Shown here one piece after another: positions 12,700-24,504 of a stretch of DNA of 64,000 nt. The number at the start of each line of letters is the position of its first letter. The stretch's first letter is position 1. The notes beneath the pieces were generated by a model, which saw nothing but the letters and a program-made list of their open reading frames with translations, was not told where the DNA came from and did not search any database. The DNA comes from Liquidambar formosana (lineage: Eukaryota; Streptophyta; Magnoliopsida; Saxifragales; Altingiaceae). The stretch spans positions 29,243,613 to 29,307,612 of the forward strand of contig CM077824.1 in NCBI GenBank assembly GCA_039720395.1. The letters are read 5' to 3'. Both the position numbers and the translations under genes were made by a program.

Positions 12700-13560
12700 G
12701 ATCTTCACCTTCCGATTCCTTATCGGTGGTTGATTCTTTTTCGAACTCCTCTTCTAATTCTTCTTTAACTAGAGAGACAATCTTTTAGTTGGGGCAATTA
12801 GAGGCTATGTAGCCAAATCCTTGACATTTGAAACAATGTTTATTGGAATTGTAAGTGCTAGGACAGTTTGTATTTCCTACACTATTATACTTAGGCGGTG
12901 GCTTTGAACTAGATCCCTTAGTTGTTGGAGAAGACTTAGAAGTGGAAGCACTCCTCGGTTTGAACGAAAGTTACCCCTACACAACTCCTTAAGTTGTCGT
13001 TTCATCTTGATTGCTAGCTTAAACACATCATTATAAGTCTAATAGGGCTATAATTAGACAAAAATTGAAAATTTGACCTAAGTCCACCAAGATAATGAGC
13101 AATGGTTTGTTCTTTCGGTTCATCCAATTCACAACGCATCAAGAAGTGGTCAAATTTTGCTGCTCCACGAACAACTCCTTTTGTTTGAATTTATGAAACT
13201 TGAGAAAAGAATCTTGTCAGTGGTGCTTTGAAAAATACTTATTCTTGAGTGCTTTCCTCATCTTCTCCCATGTCACAATTTTACTCTTTCTATTATGAAC
13301 TCACTACTTCTTAAGATGTTCTCATTAGGCATGCTTTTTTAACTTTATGGCTACTAGTTTCACCTTGCGATGATCCAGCCCATCTTTGTAATAAAAAAAC
13401 TTCCTCCATGGTATTAAGCCAATCTAGGAATTCATTCACTTGCACTTTAAGATCTAAAGTTAATATGCATGTTATGCTAAGAAAGCAAGAAAATTTGAAA
13501 ATGAAATAAGGAAGGGATAGAAAGATGCAAACTTTATAAGCACCTTGCTCTTATGGGGAG
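12700..13560 (-). pseudogene. Broken gypsy gag with altered zinc knuckle
   Basis: Minus-strand frames give gag-like text (ELDEPKEQTIAHYLGGL, near 13150-13080) followed by a zinc knuckle at 12838-12791 reading CFKCQGFGYIASNC. The spacing is that of a CCHC knuckle, but the expected His is Tyr. Multiple stops lie in the upstream part. It belongs to the pol remnant to its left. Confidence 0.7.
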
Positions 13561-13981
13561 GAAATGAGGAAGAAAAATCGGGGGAAAAGGATCACCACCA
13601 AGCTTCCCCTTTGTAGCGTATCGTAACCGGTGGAAACGTGGTGAATATCCATCATCTTTCTTTATCTTCGGTGAAATGCAAGAGATGACCACTTGTGCAA
13701 GAGATGGAATTGTTGATGCTTGGTAAAGTTGTAAGAGGTGTGGAAGATGGAGAGGAGGGATTTTGATCTTGGTGAGAGGTGAAAAAGTGGACTTTGTGAG
13801 TGTAAATCACAAGAGAATGCAGCAAAATGGGGGAACAAGCTCAAATTTGGAGCTTGAGAGGTGTGAAAATGCAAGTGAGAGGGGTAGAATTTATAGAAGA
13901 ACCAAAACACCTCCCTGCGCTATTTGCAATAGCACGAGGAGGTGTAGGTGGTGCATTTAATGCACATATTCCCTTACTTAA

Positions 13982-14026
13982 GTGCATCTTCAAATCAAAA
14001 GGCAAAAAAAAAAAAAAAAAAAAAAA
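13982..14026. repeat. Poly(A) tract
   Basis: An A-run of about 22 bases starts near 14005. No SINE or LINE body is obvious immediately upstream. The interval 13561-14160 otherwise holds AT/GA-rich sequence with no supported gene. Confidence 0.5.
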
Positions 14027-14159
14027 GGTGATGTGAGGTGATAGGGAGGTGACTATGCCGGATTTGGGTGAGAAATGCTATAAATCTCTCTATTTTGCGT
14101 CTCGATGTGCTCCATCGAGTAGATGGGGGTTTCGGCCTATTAGAAGGGTTCCGGGATTA

Positions 14160-14650
14160 AATTTGAGGATGCATTAAGTTGGAATATGATGTTTTTCAAA
14201 ATGACACATCAATTGGGATTTTTCAGGGTGAGGAAATTGATTTCCAAGCTCGGTGATTAGCCAAGCTATTCCCTACCTGATGGGACTTGGGTCCTGTCGG
14301 GTGCGTCAAAGGCATAGACTGAGGTTGGGTTGAAAGGCCTTTCTAGGGTAATTTGGGTGTGGTGAGTCCAAAAATGTAATTTGTTTTGAGAAATGGTGCA
14401 CTGATAATTCTGTGGAGGAATATGTGAAGGTCAAATTCTAGGTCGGGACTTGCCTGAAAAGTCCCAGTGAGCGGTGAGCAGTGATCCAGGTCAGGCTGGA
14501 AGGCCTTTTTGAGATATTTTGGATGTCCTAAGTTAAAAAAATATGCAGTCCGTTTTGAAAAATGGCGCACCAATTGGTTTGTGGGCATACGAGCTGCGAA
14601 CTGGACCTCTAGGGACTTAAGATTTGATCGAGATCCAGACCTTAGCCGAA
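14160..14650. repeat. Diverged tandem repeat, about 170-190 bp unit, 3 copies
   Basis: Three related blocks start near 14167, 14353 and 14520. Each has a GGATGNNNTAAGTT-like start, then an (A/G)TGTTTTTCAAAATG / TTTTGAGAAATGGTGCAC / TTTTGAAAAATGGCGCAC core, then an AATTGG or AATTCTG segment. Copies are clearly diverged, so this is an old array. It could be part of a decayed LTR or a small satellite. Confidence 0.55.
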
Positions 14651-14901
14651 TTGGACCAGGGTCGAATCTAAAAATCTTCATGGGTATATATATTTGTGTA
14701 TCAATAGGGATGTACTTGTTGGTAGCGACTTTTAGTTGAGAAAGAAAGAGATGGTTATTAAGGTTAAGGTATGGGGAGGAGAGAAAGTGAAGAACGTCAT
14801 GATAGTAATATTGCAAAAGTATAAGATAGTAATAAAATCAAGGGTTATAAATGAAGTTTTGGGGTGCTAATAAAGGCCCCCTTCCACAAATTCACTTAAC
14901 C

Positions 14902-15040
14902 CATGTTTGTTAGGTTGAAATTGGGGGAAATCTATTGAAATTCCATTTCATTCCATTCTAATGTTGCTCACCATTCAAATTTTATTCCATTATGATTCCT
15001 CCCTCCCTCCCTCCCTCCCGATTTCGACCGAACAAACATG
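14902..15040. mobile_element. Short MITE-like inverted repeat upstream of expansin
   Basis: The left end CATGTTTGTTAGGTTGAAAT matches the reverse complement of the right end, CATGTTTGTTCGGTCGAAAT. It is about 140 bp with a non-coding interior, and it lies 275 bp upstream of the expansin ATG, probably within the promoter. The superfamily is unassigned. Confidence 0.55.
14998..15019. repeat. (CCCT)n microsatellite
   Basis: Five tandem CCCT units lie inside the MITE-like hairpin, upstream of the expansin gene. Confidence 0.9.
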
Positions 15041-15314
15041 CTATTAAAGCTTAGTTTTGTTTATTGCTTAGGCCATTTTCATTATTACCGTTGAGTCGTT
15101 GACAATTACGAGGCGACTTTCGTAATTTCACAGTACAAACAAATATATACTGTATATTGTTTTTGGATACGAACAAAAAAGTTACTAGGAAATAAAAATA
15201 TTCCCCAGCTTGGACATCGGTTGAAGTTTTCCCCGTTACCTTCCACTGTCCATTTCTCTACCGACTACTACATTGGTCCCTCTCTCTCTCTCTCTCACTA
15301 TCTCTCTCAGAAAA

Positions 15315-15805
15315 ATGTCAGCAAAACTAGTAATACAAGCACTAACACTCCTATTCACACTATCACTATCATCATCTTCATCATCAGTCACGGCACACTC
15401 TTCTTCATCATCCTCATCTACTTCACCCTCAGAGTGGAGATCTGGCCGCGCCACCTACTATGCGGCGGCAGACCCCCGTGACGCGGTTGGGGGCGCGTGC
15501 GGGTATGGGGACCTGAGGAAGGGCGGGTACGGCATGGCGACAGTGGGGTTGAGCGAGGCGATGTTCGAGAGGGGCCAGATCTGCGGCGCGTGCTTCGAGG
15601 TGCGGTGCGTGGATGACCTGCGGTGGTGCATACCTGGCACCTCTATCATCGTTACTGCCACCAACTTCTGTGCTCCCAACTATGGATTCCCTGCCGATGC
15701 TGGTGGACGCTGTAACCCTCCCAACAAGCATTTCGTTCTTCCTATTGAGGCATTTGAGAAGATTGCTATTTGGAAGGCTGGCAATATGCCTATTCAGTAC
15801 CGCAG
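15315..15805 (+). CDS. EXPA11: Alpha-expansin (EXPA11-like), exon 1
   Basis: Alpha-expansins are secreted proteins that loosen cell walls in a pH-dependent way without hydrolysis. Exon 1 encodes residues 1-164: an N-terminal signal peptide (MSAKLVIQALTLLFTLSLSS) followed by a Ser-rich linker, then the GH45-like domain with VGGACGYGDL, QICGACFEVRC, CIPGTSIIVTATNFCAPNYG and CNPPNKHFVLPIEAFEKIA. The HFVLPI variant and CVDDLRWC resemble the EXPA11 subgroup. Start: first ATG of the frame that opens with a signal peptide; an upstream in-frame ATG at 15273 lies in a CT-rich leader. The exon ends in the codon CGC-AG|GT after QYR, the usual position of an expansin intron. It joins 24198-24504. Confidence 0.93.
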
Positions 15806-16460
15806 GTACCTACCTCTACTCCATCTTTCTCGCCCATTCCTTTTTCAAAATTTTTTTCCTAGGGTACAAAGACTCAGTACTCGGTAGTGGTTTTATTTTT
15901 ATTTTTATTTTTATTTTGATAATCCATAGAATTTTACCTATTCTCCTCGTTCGAGATAGTTCAAAGAATATTAATAATGAAATGATAGTTTACTCATAGT
16001 AATTACAATTGGAGATCGTCTGCTAAACAAATGAAAAGAAATGTCATAACCATCGTAAATACAACTGGAGAAGCAAGAATATGTGTTATTTTAATACCTA
16101 CTCCGCTGTTCAATTTAGTGTCATCTCTCGACACTTCTGTCTTTATCCTTACTACTACTTTACTCTTTGCCATCGTGCTAAAGTGCGCCTCTTGTGCACT
16201 CACTCTTCTTTTTTTGGTCCTCTCTTTATTTCCTTTTCACAAGGTTATGATAGGGTGTGCGTATGTACGACACTCCCATATGCGTAGGTTTCACTTCTCC
16301 TTCGTGCGGCCGCGTGTTTCTTGCTGTTTGGCTTTCCGTGGCTGATGGTATCGAATTACATTAATGTCCTTTTAACATTGGGAGAAAACCGTGAAAGTGG
16401 ACTCACTCGATTCAATGCTTATGCGGATGGGACTCACTCGACTCAATCGGAACTTGTACC

Positions 16461-16616
16461 AGTTAGCCCTACATTTCGTCCTACAAATCTTGCCCTACTA
16501 TGTGGATTTACTTTTGTATCAATTTTTAGGGTTTAACCATATTAGTAGGGTCCCACAACGTTACCCCCTATTCTCTCAATAGGGTAAGTTTTGTAGGGCA
16601 AAGTGTAGGGCTAACT
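16461..16616. mobile_element. MITE with about 40 bp inverted repeats
   Basis: The left arm AGTTAGCCCTACATTTCGTC is mirrored by the right arm, whose reverse complement is AGTTAGCCCTACACTTTGCC. Both continue with CCTACAAANCTTNCCCTA. It is 156 bp and non-coding, inside the expansin intron. The target duplication is unclear. Confidence 0.65.
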
Positions 16617-17780
16617 AGCATTTCCCATGGCATTACTCCCAACTCCCTAGCCCCTACAGTGACCAGAATCATAATTGTGTGGACAATTATCTTACTTATT
16701 GCAAGGTCAATGATAAAATTGCTTCTGCAAATTTATAAAAAGAAAAAAAAAATGGTTTTGAATGTTCAATGAAAGTAGTATTTCTTGATAATTATATATT
16801 TTTATTTTTCTTGGGACATAGGTTGTTTGATTTATATTCTTCTAAAGAAGTTTAGCATTTTTTTCATTTAAATATATATTGGTTTACAAGTAAACCAAGA
16901 ATTTAACTGAACCAAATCGACAATTTTTTGGTTCGGTTCTAATTTTTTAGAACCAACCTAGGTTGGTTCGGTTCCAAATTAGCCTATAACCAAACCAAAA
17001 CAAGTTGCACCCCTAGATAATATCAAATATATTATAGTTATTGCTTATGGGAGGCATCCCAACCCTTCATTTAATGGTATCTTCATGAACTTGGTGAAGA
17101 ATTTTCGATAGCATTGTTTGAATGGTGGTGTGTCTAAGAATTGACCGCCACTGCATCATTTGAACATTCCAGAGTATCCTTTGAACGATCAGGATAGAAC
17201 AGACATAAGTCTTGGGTTACTCATCATTTGAATGATTAAGCATTATAACTCATTGTTCAAATGATTGACATCCCAAGAGAAGACTAAAGTCCTGGGTCAT
17301 CCATAGTTCGAAGTTCAAACAGGCAAGACCATCATTCGTTCATACGATTCATCAGGAATTTCAAGGAAAAAAAAAAAAATGAAAAAAGAAAAGAAAAGAA
17401 AAATGTCGAGTACAAAACCTGATGATTCAAAACCAAACATAATAACCACAAATTTGGAGAATACCAATGCCAAATACTAATTATCGAAGGTTCAAAATCT
17501 AGGCCTCTAAGTCACTACTGCCCAAGCTGTGAAACTTGTGTTCAAAAGGTATACTTCCAACATATTGCACAAATCTTTCTACACAAACGGCACAAGACTT
17601 GATGAACGTACAACCAAATGTCTTTTGATACGGGAATTAGCCAACATGCTAAACTAGGACTTTACTTGATGGTTTTACCATAGCCGTTTACTAAAATTGT
17701 TAGGATATTATAATAGGAGATTTGATGAGATTGTGTGTTCACTTTAGAGCTATTATTGTTAACATGATAGTACAACTTTT

Positions 17781-18889
17781 TGGCGAGGGCGAGCAAGGTT
17801 TATGGTGGGATGTAGTGGTTTGAAAGTATGGTGTTACAAGGGAAGGGTGGTGGATAATGGAAGTTAGAGGCTCTTATAACTTGGGCCTTTGGAAGGCAAT
17901 TATGCAAGGTCTTAATGCTTTCAAGAAGGAGATTAGTTTTAAATCGGTGATGGTAGTAGAGCGAGTTTTTGGAATGATGTGTGGTGCTCCAATTTGCCTT
18001 CTATGTATGAATTCCCTTCTTTGTTTGATATTGTGCAAGACAAGGAAGCTTTGGTTAAGGATTATATGGAAGGTGATATTAGTGCTATTTTTTGGAATGT
18101 CATTTTTGTTAGACATTTCAATGATTTGGAGTTGGAAAGTGTCTTAGGTTTATACCAAGTGCTTTAAGATAGTGAGATTTTGGTGGGTGAGAATGATTCC
18201 TTGGTGTGGCGTAAGGATTTTAAAGAGTTATTCTCTGGAAAATATTTCTACGATACTTTAAAACCTCTTGGAAATCCTTTCTGACCAGTGAAGATTACTT
18301 GGATTGCTTCAGTTCCTTCTAAAGTGGCTTTTTTTTGTTAGTTGGTGGGTAGTGATAAATTTTTGACTTTAAATCATCTTATTGGGAGAGGTTTGAATGT
18401 CTATGCCTAGTAGATGTATTTTGTGCAAGGAGGAAGTGGAAATGGTGGACCATCTTTTCATCCATTGCATGGTGGCTAGAAGTCTTTGGATGCTTACTTT
18501 CAATTTATTTGGTGTTCACTAGGTTCTTCCTTTGTCTACTTATAATCTTCTCTTGAGTTGGTGGCTTAAAGGGGGCAATAAAGAGGCTAAAGTGGTATGG
18601 AGAATGCCCTCCCATGCTATTTTTTGGTGCATTTGGAGGGAGAGGAACCTTAGGACTTTTTGAAGGGCTTGAAAAGAGGGTTATTGATCTCAAATCTATT
18701 TTTACTAAGAATATTTTTTTGTGGCTGTCTAGCTATGCTAACATTAGCAAACCTTCTTTTTTACATTTTATAGATTCCCTAAAGTTATAAAAGGATCTTT
18801 TTTGTGCCTTTGTGTTTTGTTCTTGTATATGTCTCATGTGCATGGGCTAAGCCTTTCGTTATAAATACAAATTTTACTTCATAAAAAAA
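17781..18889 (+). mobile_element. 5'-truncated LINE in expansin intron
   Basis: Flanked by a 17 bp duplication: ATGATAGTACAACTTTT at 17764-17780 and ATGATGGTACAACTTTT at 18890-18906, one mismatch. It ends in an A8 tail. It corresponds to the last 1.1 kb of the full LINE at 54317-60419: both contain a GGGCCTTTGGAAGGC block, an RT-associated zinc-binding region (SVPSKVAFF-like, ending in a GRCILCK(E) block) and the 3' end CTATG...TTTTACTTCAT-A8. Same orientation as the expansin gene. Coding is broken, so it is a dead copy. Confidence 0.92.
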
Positions 18890-19214
18890 ATGATGGTACA
18901 ACTTTTGTATCCTTGATCCAATTATCCCAGTAAAGGCGCATCAGTTTGAATAGAGACTTAACAGCCCCTAGTTTGATTACTAGTGTCTTTAGATGGCAGG
19001 TTTTCATGCGTTCAATAGATTTTGTAATCATGAGCCTTGAATCCTCCACTGGTAACTTGAAATCATTCAATGATTACAGCTATGGTAACTTGTTCTTACA
19101 TCATTACAATACCAGACTAATCTTTATAATAATGTTCACTTATTTATTTATGATTATTGTGATTATTATGATTATTTATCTCTGTGACTCTGTTATCCAT
19201 CATTTGAAGGCTCT

Positions 19215-19555
19215 TACTGTGTTTGGTAGCCATAAAAGAAAGGAAAAGAATTCATTTAATAGAAAGGTAAGGAATGGAAACAGAATTCTTTTCCCTTTGT
19301 CTTGTTTGGTATGGAGAGAATTTAAAATAAAGGAATTAAATTAGGTATTTTATTCTTCTTATAACTCCTTTAATAAATCCAATTCCCTTGAAATTACACC
19401 CCTTTGGGCCGATTTTTGTACAAGTATCAAAATCCCATAAATCCCTTTAATTTCTTTCCCGTTATAGATCCTTCCATTCCAAACACTGGAATTCAAAATA
19501 ATAAATGAATTCCTTTCCATTCCCTTTAAATCCCCCTATGATGTGCCTAGGAAGC
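19215..19555. repeat. MITE-like inverted repeat (about 340 bp)
   Basis: AAAAGAATTCATTTAATAGA on the left is mirrored by AATAATAAATGAATTCCTTT on the right, with GGTAAGGAATGG facing CCATTCCC. TGTTTGG/CCAAACA motifs lie at both sides, as in plant hAT-type MITEs. Boundaries and target duplication are uncertain. Confidence 0.4.
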
Positions 19556-22500
19556 TTTCTATCTTGTTCTTACTTGGGAATCTTTTCGTCAAATGCAGTT
19601 TTCCAGCCTATCAATTTTGGGAGCTGAAATGTTTTATGGATTTCCTAGTTCGACTTATTTTCCATTTCTGCATCCATCAGTAGCTTTTTTCAGGTTTCCT
19701 TCCCACTACTATTCCACTGGGGGAATTTCGGGTTCCATCATATTTCAAAATTAAAACCATGCCTCATAGCTCTCTTCTTACTGGAGTGGTTTTATGGAAG
19801 ATGCCAGTCTTTACTCCCTCTATAAACTGAACTATAATCAATGAAACTTTCCCTCTAGACATGGTGCTCAAAATACCACGCCAAAAACACTCCAAACATA
19901 AAAGAGCATAATGTAAGCTTTTGTAGCATTCGTAGGTGATTTATCATTCTTGATTAGGTCTTCCCAAGTTGATGATGCCTTCTATATTAAAACATAAGCA
20001 ATTCTTGTTGACTTGTTCTTGTCTCCTACATTGTTGATAACCAAATGCTTAGAAGTGACAGGTATTTTTAAGGTGGAGTTTGAATACAGCCCTTTCGATT
20101 GGTGCTTGCAAATTTTCACTAATTTGTAAAATAAATATTTACAAAATGGAATTAATGGATATTCCTATGCCAGTATATTCGAATCAAAATTCTATGCATC
20201 TCTGATTCTTTCCTTGAGATCACCTGCTCACGCTTACCAAGTTACCAGTATTTGTTTTTCAGAATTTAGATGCCTAGTTTAGTAGTTTTTTTTAGCATTG
20301 GTCTCAGCTTCATACCGATATTAGGAATAGCTTTATGTTTTTAATTTGATGATCGTTTTATCCTGTTCCTTTGCAATGTTCTAGACATTTCCAGGAAAGT
20401 ATTACACAAAATCTTCACTTCATAAATAATAATAAATAAAACAAAAAGAAAAAAGAAAAAGAAAAGTGTTGCACAAAATCTTAAGAGTGGATTATGATGG
20501 CGAAAATCATTTGTCGTCTAAGTGAGCTGCATCATTTCAATTCCCAATTAACGCACCAGCTCTACGCATGGGCTGGGGAATACATAAGGTGTATTTCATG
20601 TTGTAGGATACTGATCTTATGTTTTACCTGCAAAAAATATTGTTGATGACCACAACTTCAATCATTCTAGCAACACTTTGAATATTCAAGTTGTGCCTAG
20701 TATCATAGTGACTAATGTGATAGTGGTCTCTTGCGTAAAGGATATCAAGATTTTCCTCTTCATTTCTGATCAGGTCTCTTTAATTTTTTTTAGTGAATGT
20801 CCCCAAATTTTTGTCCTTCATGCCACCATAATGTTTAGTCTAATGGCTTCTTGTTCATACAACGACAAACGGACAAAATAAAGGTCAAAATGATCTAAAA
20901 TCACACAAAATTATTGAATCAAGCTTTTCCTCATAGACTAAAATTATAAGTTAAAATTTAGAAAATAAAGAATACTAACAAAAATTGTTTTTATTATAAT
21001 AGTGCTGGCCCAAAATTCAATCCGGGTGGGGGGTGGGGGGTTAATTGGGTTGATGTAATCTATTGAAACTTTTTAGAAATTAATGGAGATGAGAGTGCAC
21101 AAATATATAAATGCATTTAATATAAATAAGTTTGTGCAGAAATTAAAGGAAGTGATGAGAGAGATCAAATACAAGTGTTCTAACAAGTTTCGACCTCCCA
21201 CCTACGTCATCGCCTCAAAAGCTCTTATTGAGGGTTCCTCAATCCACTATTGAGTACTCTTTTAAGGTAGAACAATAAATTTTTACAACACAAGAGTCCA
21301 CACCAACTCTTACTCAAGACACCCTCCAAGTGCCCCTTTTAGGGTGATGTAGGACAGCCCTTAAAAATAGAGATTAAGGTTTCCTACAATTAAGCTTAGT
21401 GGGCTAAAATATTGTTTCCTTTAGATTTTATGAAAGGGGTGGTGGTATTAGGGTTTATGGATGGAACAAGGGTTGATTTGGTGAAGGTTTAAGGGTGAAT
21501 ATGTGGTGAAATCAAAAGAAAAAGGTTGTTGGAATTTTTGGACAGGATTAGAATTTTTAGGTTTTTCAATGGTAAAGTGTATGAAAATGTAGGGTTAGGG
21601 TTTATGGTGAATGGAAGATATTATAGCCCTATAGGGTTGAATTTAAGGTTAATAAGATGGTTGGATGTGGATAAAAATAAATTACAGCAGTGGAGTAAAT
21701 AAAATTAAAGAAGAAGAAGAAGAAAAAGAAAAAACCCTTGGAGTCTCACTAAGGGTTGCTAGGAGTCTCACCTAAAAGAAGATCAATGGAGTCTTACCAT
21801 TAATTAAAGCAAAAGCTGCTGAAAATTTCATTAATGAATTGTTGTAATTGTGTTTACAAGCTTTGCTTATATAGAGGACTCTTACTTGTCAAACAACTCT
21901 TACTTTCTAAATTCTATTACTTGTAAATATGGACTCTTACTAAAAGCAATCAAAAGGACTCAACTAATTCCTAACAAGGATGGGTATTGACTTTGACTTA
22001 TAACCAAACACCTACTAACTCGACTACCAAACAAACTAATATCTATAAATTATTGAAATACCTCTAAAATTGTAAAATTACTAAAATACTCCTAAAATAT
22101 GGACTTTTAACAATTCTTCAAATTCAATGAGGCTTCAACCAACATTGGTCAATCTTACACCCATGAGAGATACTCTTCATGTGCCACCTATGGTCGGGTG
22201 ATTGTTGCATTGGTGGAGCCCACATAACCTTTGCAAACCTTTTAAATTTCATCCGCATCATAGGGTTTCACCAAACCCTTATAAATACAAGATTACAGAA
22301 GTTCATCTTTTGTGTGTACAAATAGCTAGCTCACTCAACTAATGATTGAATTACAATGAATGATCAATTGACAAAATTAGGGCTTTGAGAGTAAATAATA
22401 TGAACAATGTCGTTAGATCACAATAAATGCTTATAGATGAGTTTAAACACTTACATTTATAGCCTATAGCTCGATATTATAGTTTGAGAGAATTTAATGC

Positions 22501-23840
22501 CAGGGAAAAAGGTTTGGTGGGCATTTAATGCTCAAAGAGCTGTTTAAAAAACTAGCTGTTATGTTGTCAGTTTGAGGATTTTGAACATGTGAAATTTTTT
22601 CGGTCCTTGTCTTGTTCATTTCAGGCGTTTTAATTAGACGTTGGAAAAACGAATAAACACATTCTTTAGGACTGTCGTACAGGGCCTCTTTTAGTTGTGT
22701 GAAGACCATTTCAGAGAAATGACGTCTTGAGCCATTTCAAATGTCTAAATTAAATGTTTGATAATTACAGTTAGGATGTAAATTGATTTTTGTTTCAAAC
22801 TTGGAATTTCAGTTGTTTGAGTTCTATTTTAGACGTCTGATTATAGTTTCAGACATCTGAATTGGATTTCAGATATCTGAAATCCCTTTTTAAAAATCTG
22901 GCATTTAGCTTTTAAGGGTTCTATGGTCAATTTTATGAGTCCAATTATGACTTAATTATGTAATGCAAATGACCCTAAGCCCTCTATAAGTTAAGTGAGC
23001 ATTATTGGATACCAATCTTACATTAATTCTCACACTCATAATCTTTATAATCTTCGCTTAAGTGTTGGATTGCTTCCTTGTCCGTGCATGGTCCTTTAAT
23101 ACCACATGTTGCCACTTGCCACTTTGAAGCTTGATTGACATGAATTGATATTATGAACCTTTATGGCCTGTCTTAATCGAAACTTCAACGACACATTAGC
23201 AACTTAAAACACCAGTGCTTTTGTTATCATCGAAATCCATGGTTTTGAAACCTTGGGGCTAACAAAACGGTTAGATGACAAAATCAAAAGCTAGATCTCT
23301 AACTTAGTCAAAACCTGTTGCGTTACTAAAAATAATTCTTATATGGGTAAGATTTCATAATATTCACACTGATATCAGGACTTATATCATGCCACTTTGC
23401 TTTAATGGACTTATGATTCTTTAGAATGCTGAACTCCTCAATGGGCAGTTTTGTCAGTAAAATTTGCAAAGCCTCCATCTGTTCCCTCAATCCAAAGATA
23501 TATTTCTTTTACCTTGGGATTTCCATATACTAGAGAAGACACATTTTGCAAACTTACTTTTAAAAGCATATACACCCTATCAAGACCTGAATGACATTAA
23601 AGGATTCATGCAGCCAGCCCAAGCAGTTGGGGGACAAAGCTTTGTTGAGTTATAGATTCAGCCTACTATTTTCAAAGTCTGGCACTTAGGCACTTTCTTG
23701 AGGTTCTTAAACCAATCTATGTTTTTCAGTTCCTGGTATCTTTTTATTCGAGGCCCAAAACAATTTAGAGGGGAAAAAAAATTTCAGAATTATATTTATA
23801 TTAAACATTTGAGAGAGAGAGAGAGTGAGAATTTTAGTCA

Positions 23841-23943
23841 AGCCACTAGGGCTAGGCTAGTGGTGAGGGCCGGCGGAGAAAAGGGTAGGAATAGGATAGG
23901 TTAGGAGTTCGAACCCTTCTAAAAAAAGGGAAAAAAAAAAAAG
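23841..23943 (+). mobile_element. SINE-like element with tRNA-like promoter boxes
   Basis: A GCTAGGCTAGTGGTGAGG segment resembles a pol III A box, and GGAGTTCGAACCCT (23904-23917) is a near-perfect B box. An A-rich tail follows (23921-23943). It has no complete tRNA fold, so it is called a SINE rather than a tRNA gene. It lies about 250 bp before expansin exon 2. Confidence 0.6.
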
Positions 23944-24197
23944 AGTTTCAGTCTTGGAACTAATTCAATTCTAATATGCACTGATCATCCTTCTGTAACC
24001 TACCCTTTCCCTCATTTATTGTATATAAAGTTATTAGTTGGAACTGTATTTTGTCAATTCTTCCTTCTGTTAGGAGTGAAACATGTTCATTTCTTGATTT
24101 TATTGGACGATGCAAATTCTAGTGTTTTTTTTCCTTTTACATCTCGTCATCTTTTAAGAACTTTTTCTTATTTCTATTAATTTTGATTTTGGGACAG

Positions 24198-24504
24198 GAT
24201 CAACTGCCGAAAGGAAGGAGGGCTTCGATTTACGATTGGTGGTTCGGGTATCTTCATTTCAGTGCTGATCAGTAATGTCGCCGGCGCTGGAGACATAGTG
24301 GCAGTGAAGATTAAGGGTTCAATAACGGGATGGCTTCCAATGGGTAGGAATTGGGGCCAAAACTGGCATATAAATGCTGATTTAAGGAATCAACCTCTTT
24401 CATTTGAAGTCACTAGCAGTGATGGGCGCACCATTACATCGTACAGCGTCGCACCGAAGAGTTGGAGCTTTGGGCAGACGTTTGAAGGCAAGCAATTTGA
24501 TTGA
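24198..24504 (+). CDS. EXPA11: Alpha-expansin (EXPA11-like), exon 2
   Basis: Completes the expansin begun at 15315, giving a total of 265 residues, the usual expansin length. It encodes the C-terminal cellulose-binding (group-2 grass pollen allergen-like) domain: [61 protein letters not shown] and the terminal [14 protein letters not shown] before TGA at 24502. The Trp residues of the binding face are retained. The reading frame is intact across the giant intron and splice sites are canonical, so the gene is probably functional. The 24505-24770 interval is likely 3' UTR, with pyrimidine-rich and G-rich tracts. Confidence 0.93.

Larger units (their letters stand above)
9413..13560 (-). mobile_element. 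Degenerate Ty3/gypsy retrotransposon, no LTR pair visible
   Basis: Reading leftwards on the minus strand the order is gag (about 13540-12700), RT (12232-11375), RNase H (11158-10931) and integrase (10312-9413). RT before integrase is the Ty3/gypsy arrangement. The frame is broken many times, so it is an old dead copy. No primer binding site or repeated termini could be recognised at either end. Confidence 0.85.
15806..24197 (+). other. 8.4 kb expansin intron loaded with insertions
   Basis: The GTACCT donor at 15806 and the GGGACAG acceptor at 24197 restore the Arg codon exactly. Contents from left to right: an inverted-repeat MITE (16461-16616), a zone of repeated TTTGAAYGAT-like motifs (17110-17345), a 5'-truncated LINE with target duplications (17764-18906), a MITE-like hairpin (19215-19555), AT-rich DNA with a few purine tracts (19560-22600), short AGACGTCTGA-like repeats (22630-22890), and a SINE (23841-23943). 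No independent host gene was recognised inside. Confidence 0.85.

Noticed and set aside
15236..15731. Minus-strand open frames over the expansin exon
   Set aside because: Antisense shadows of a GC-rich exon; the plus strand carries the full expansin motifs.
18946..19344. 132-codon plus-strand frame in the expansin intron
   Set aside because: Starts in the LINE flank and runs into an AT-rich hairpin; hydrophobic low-complexity text, no family.
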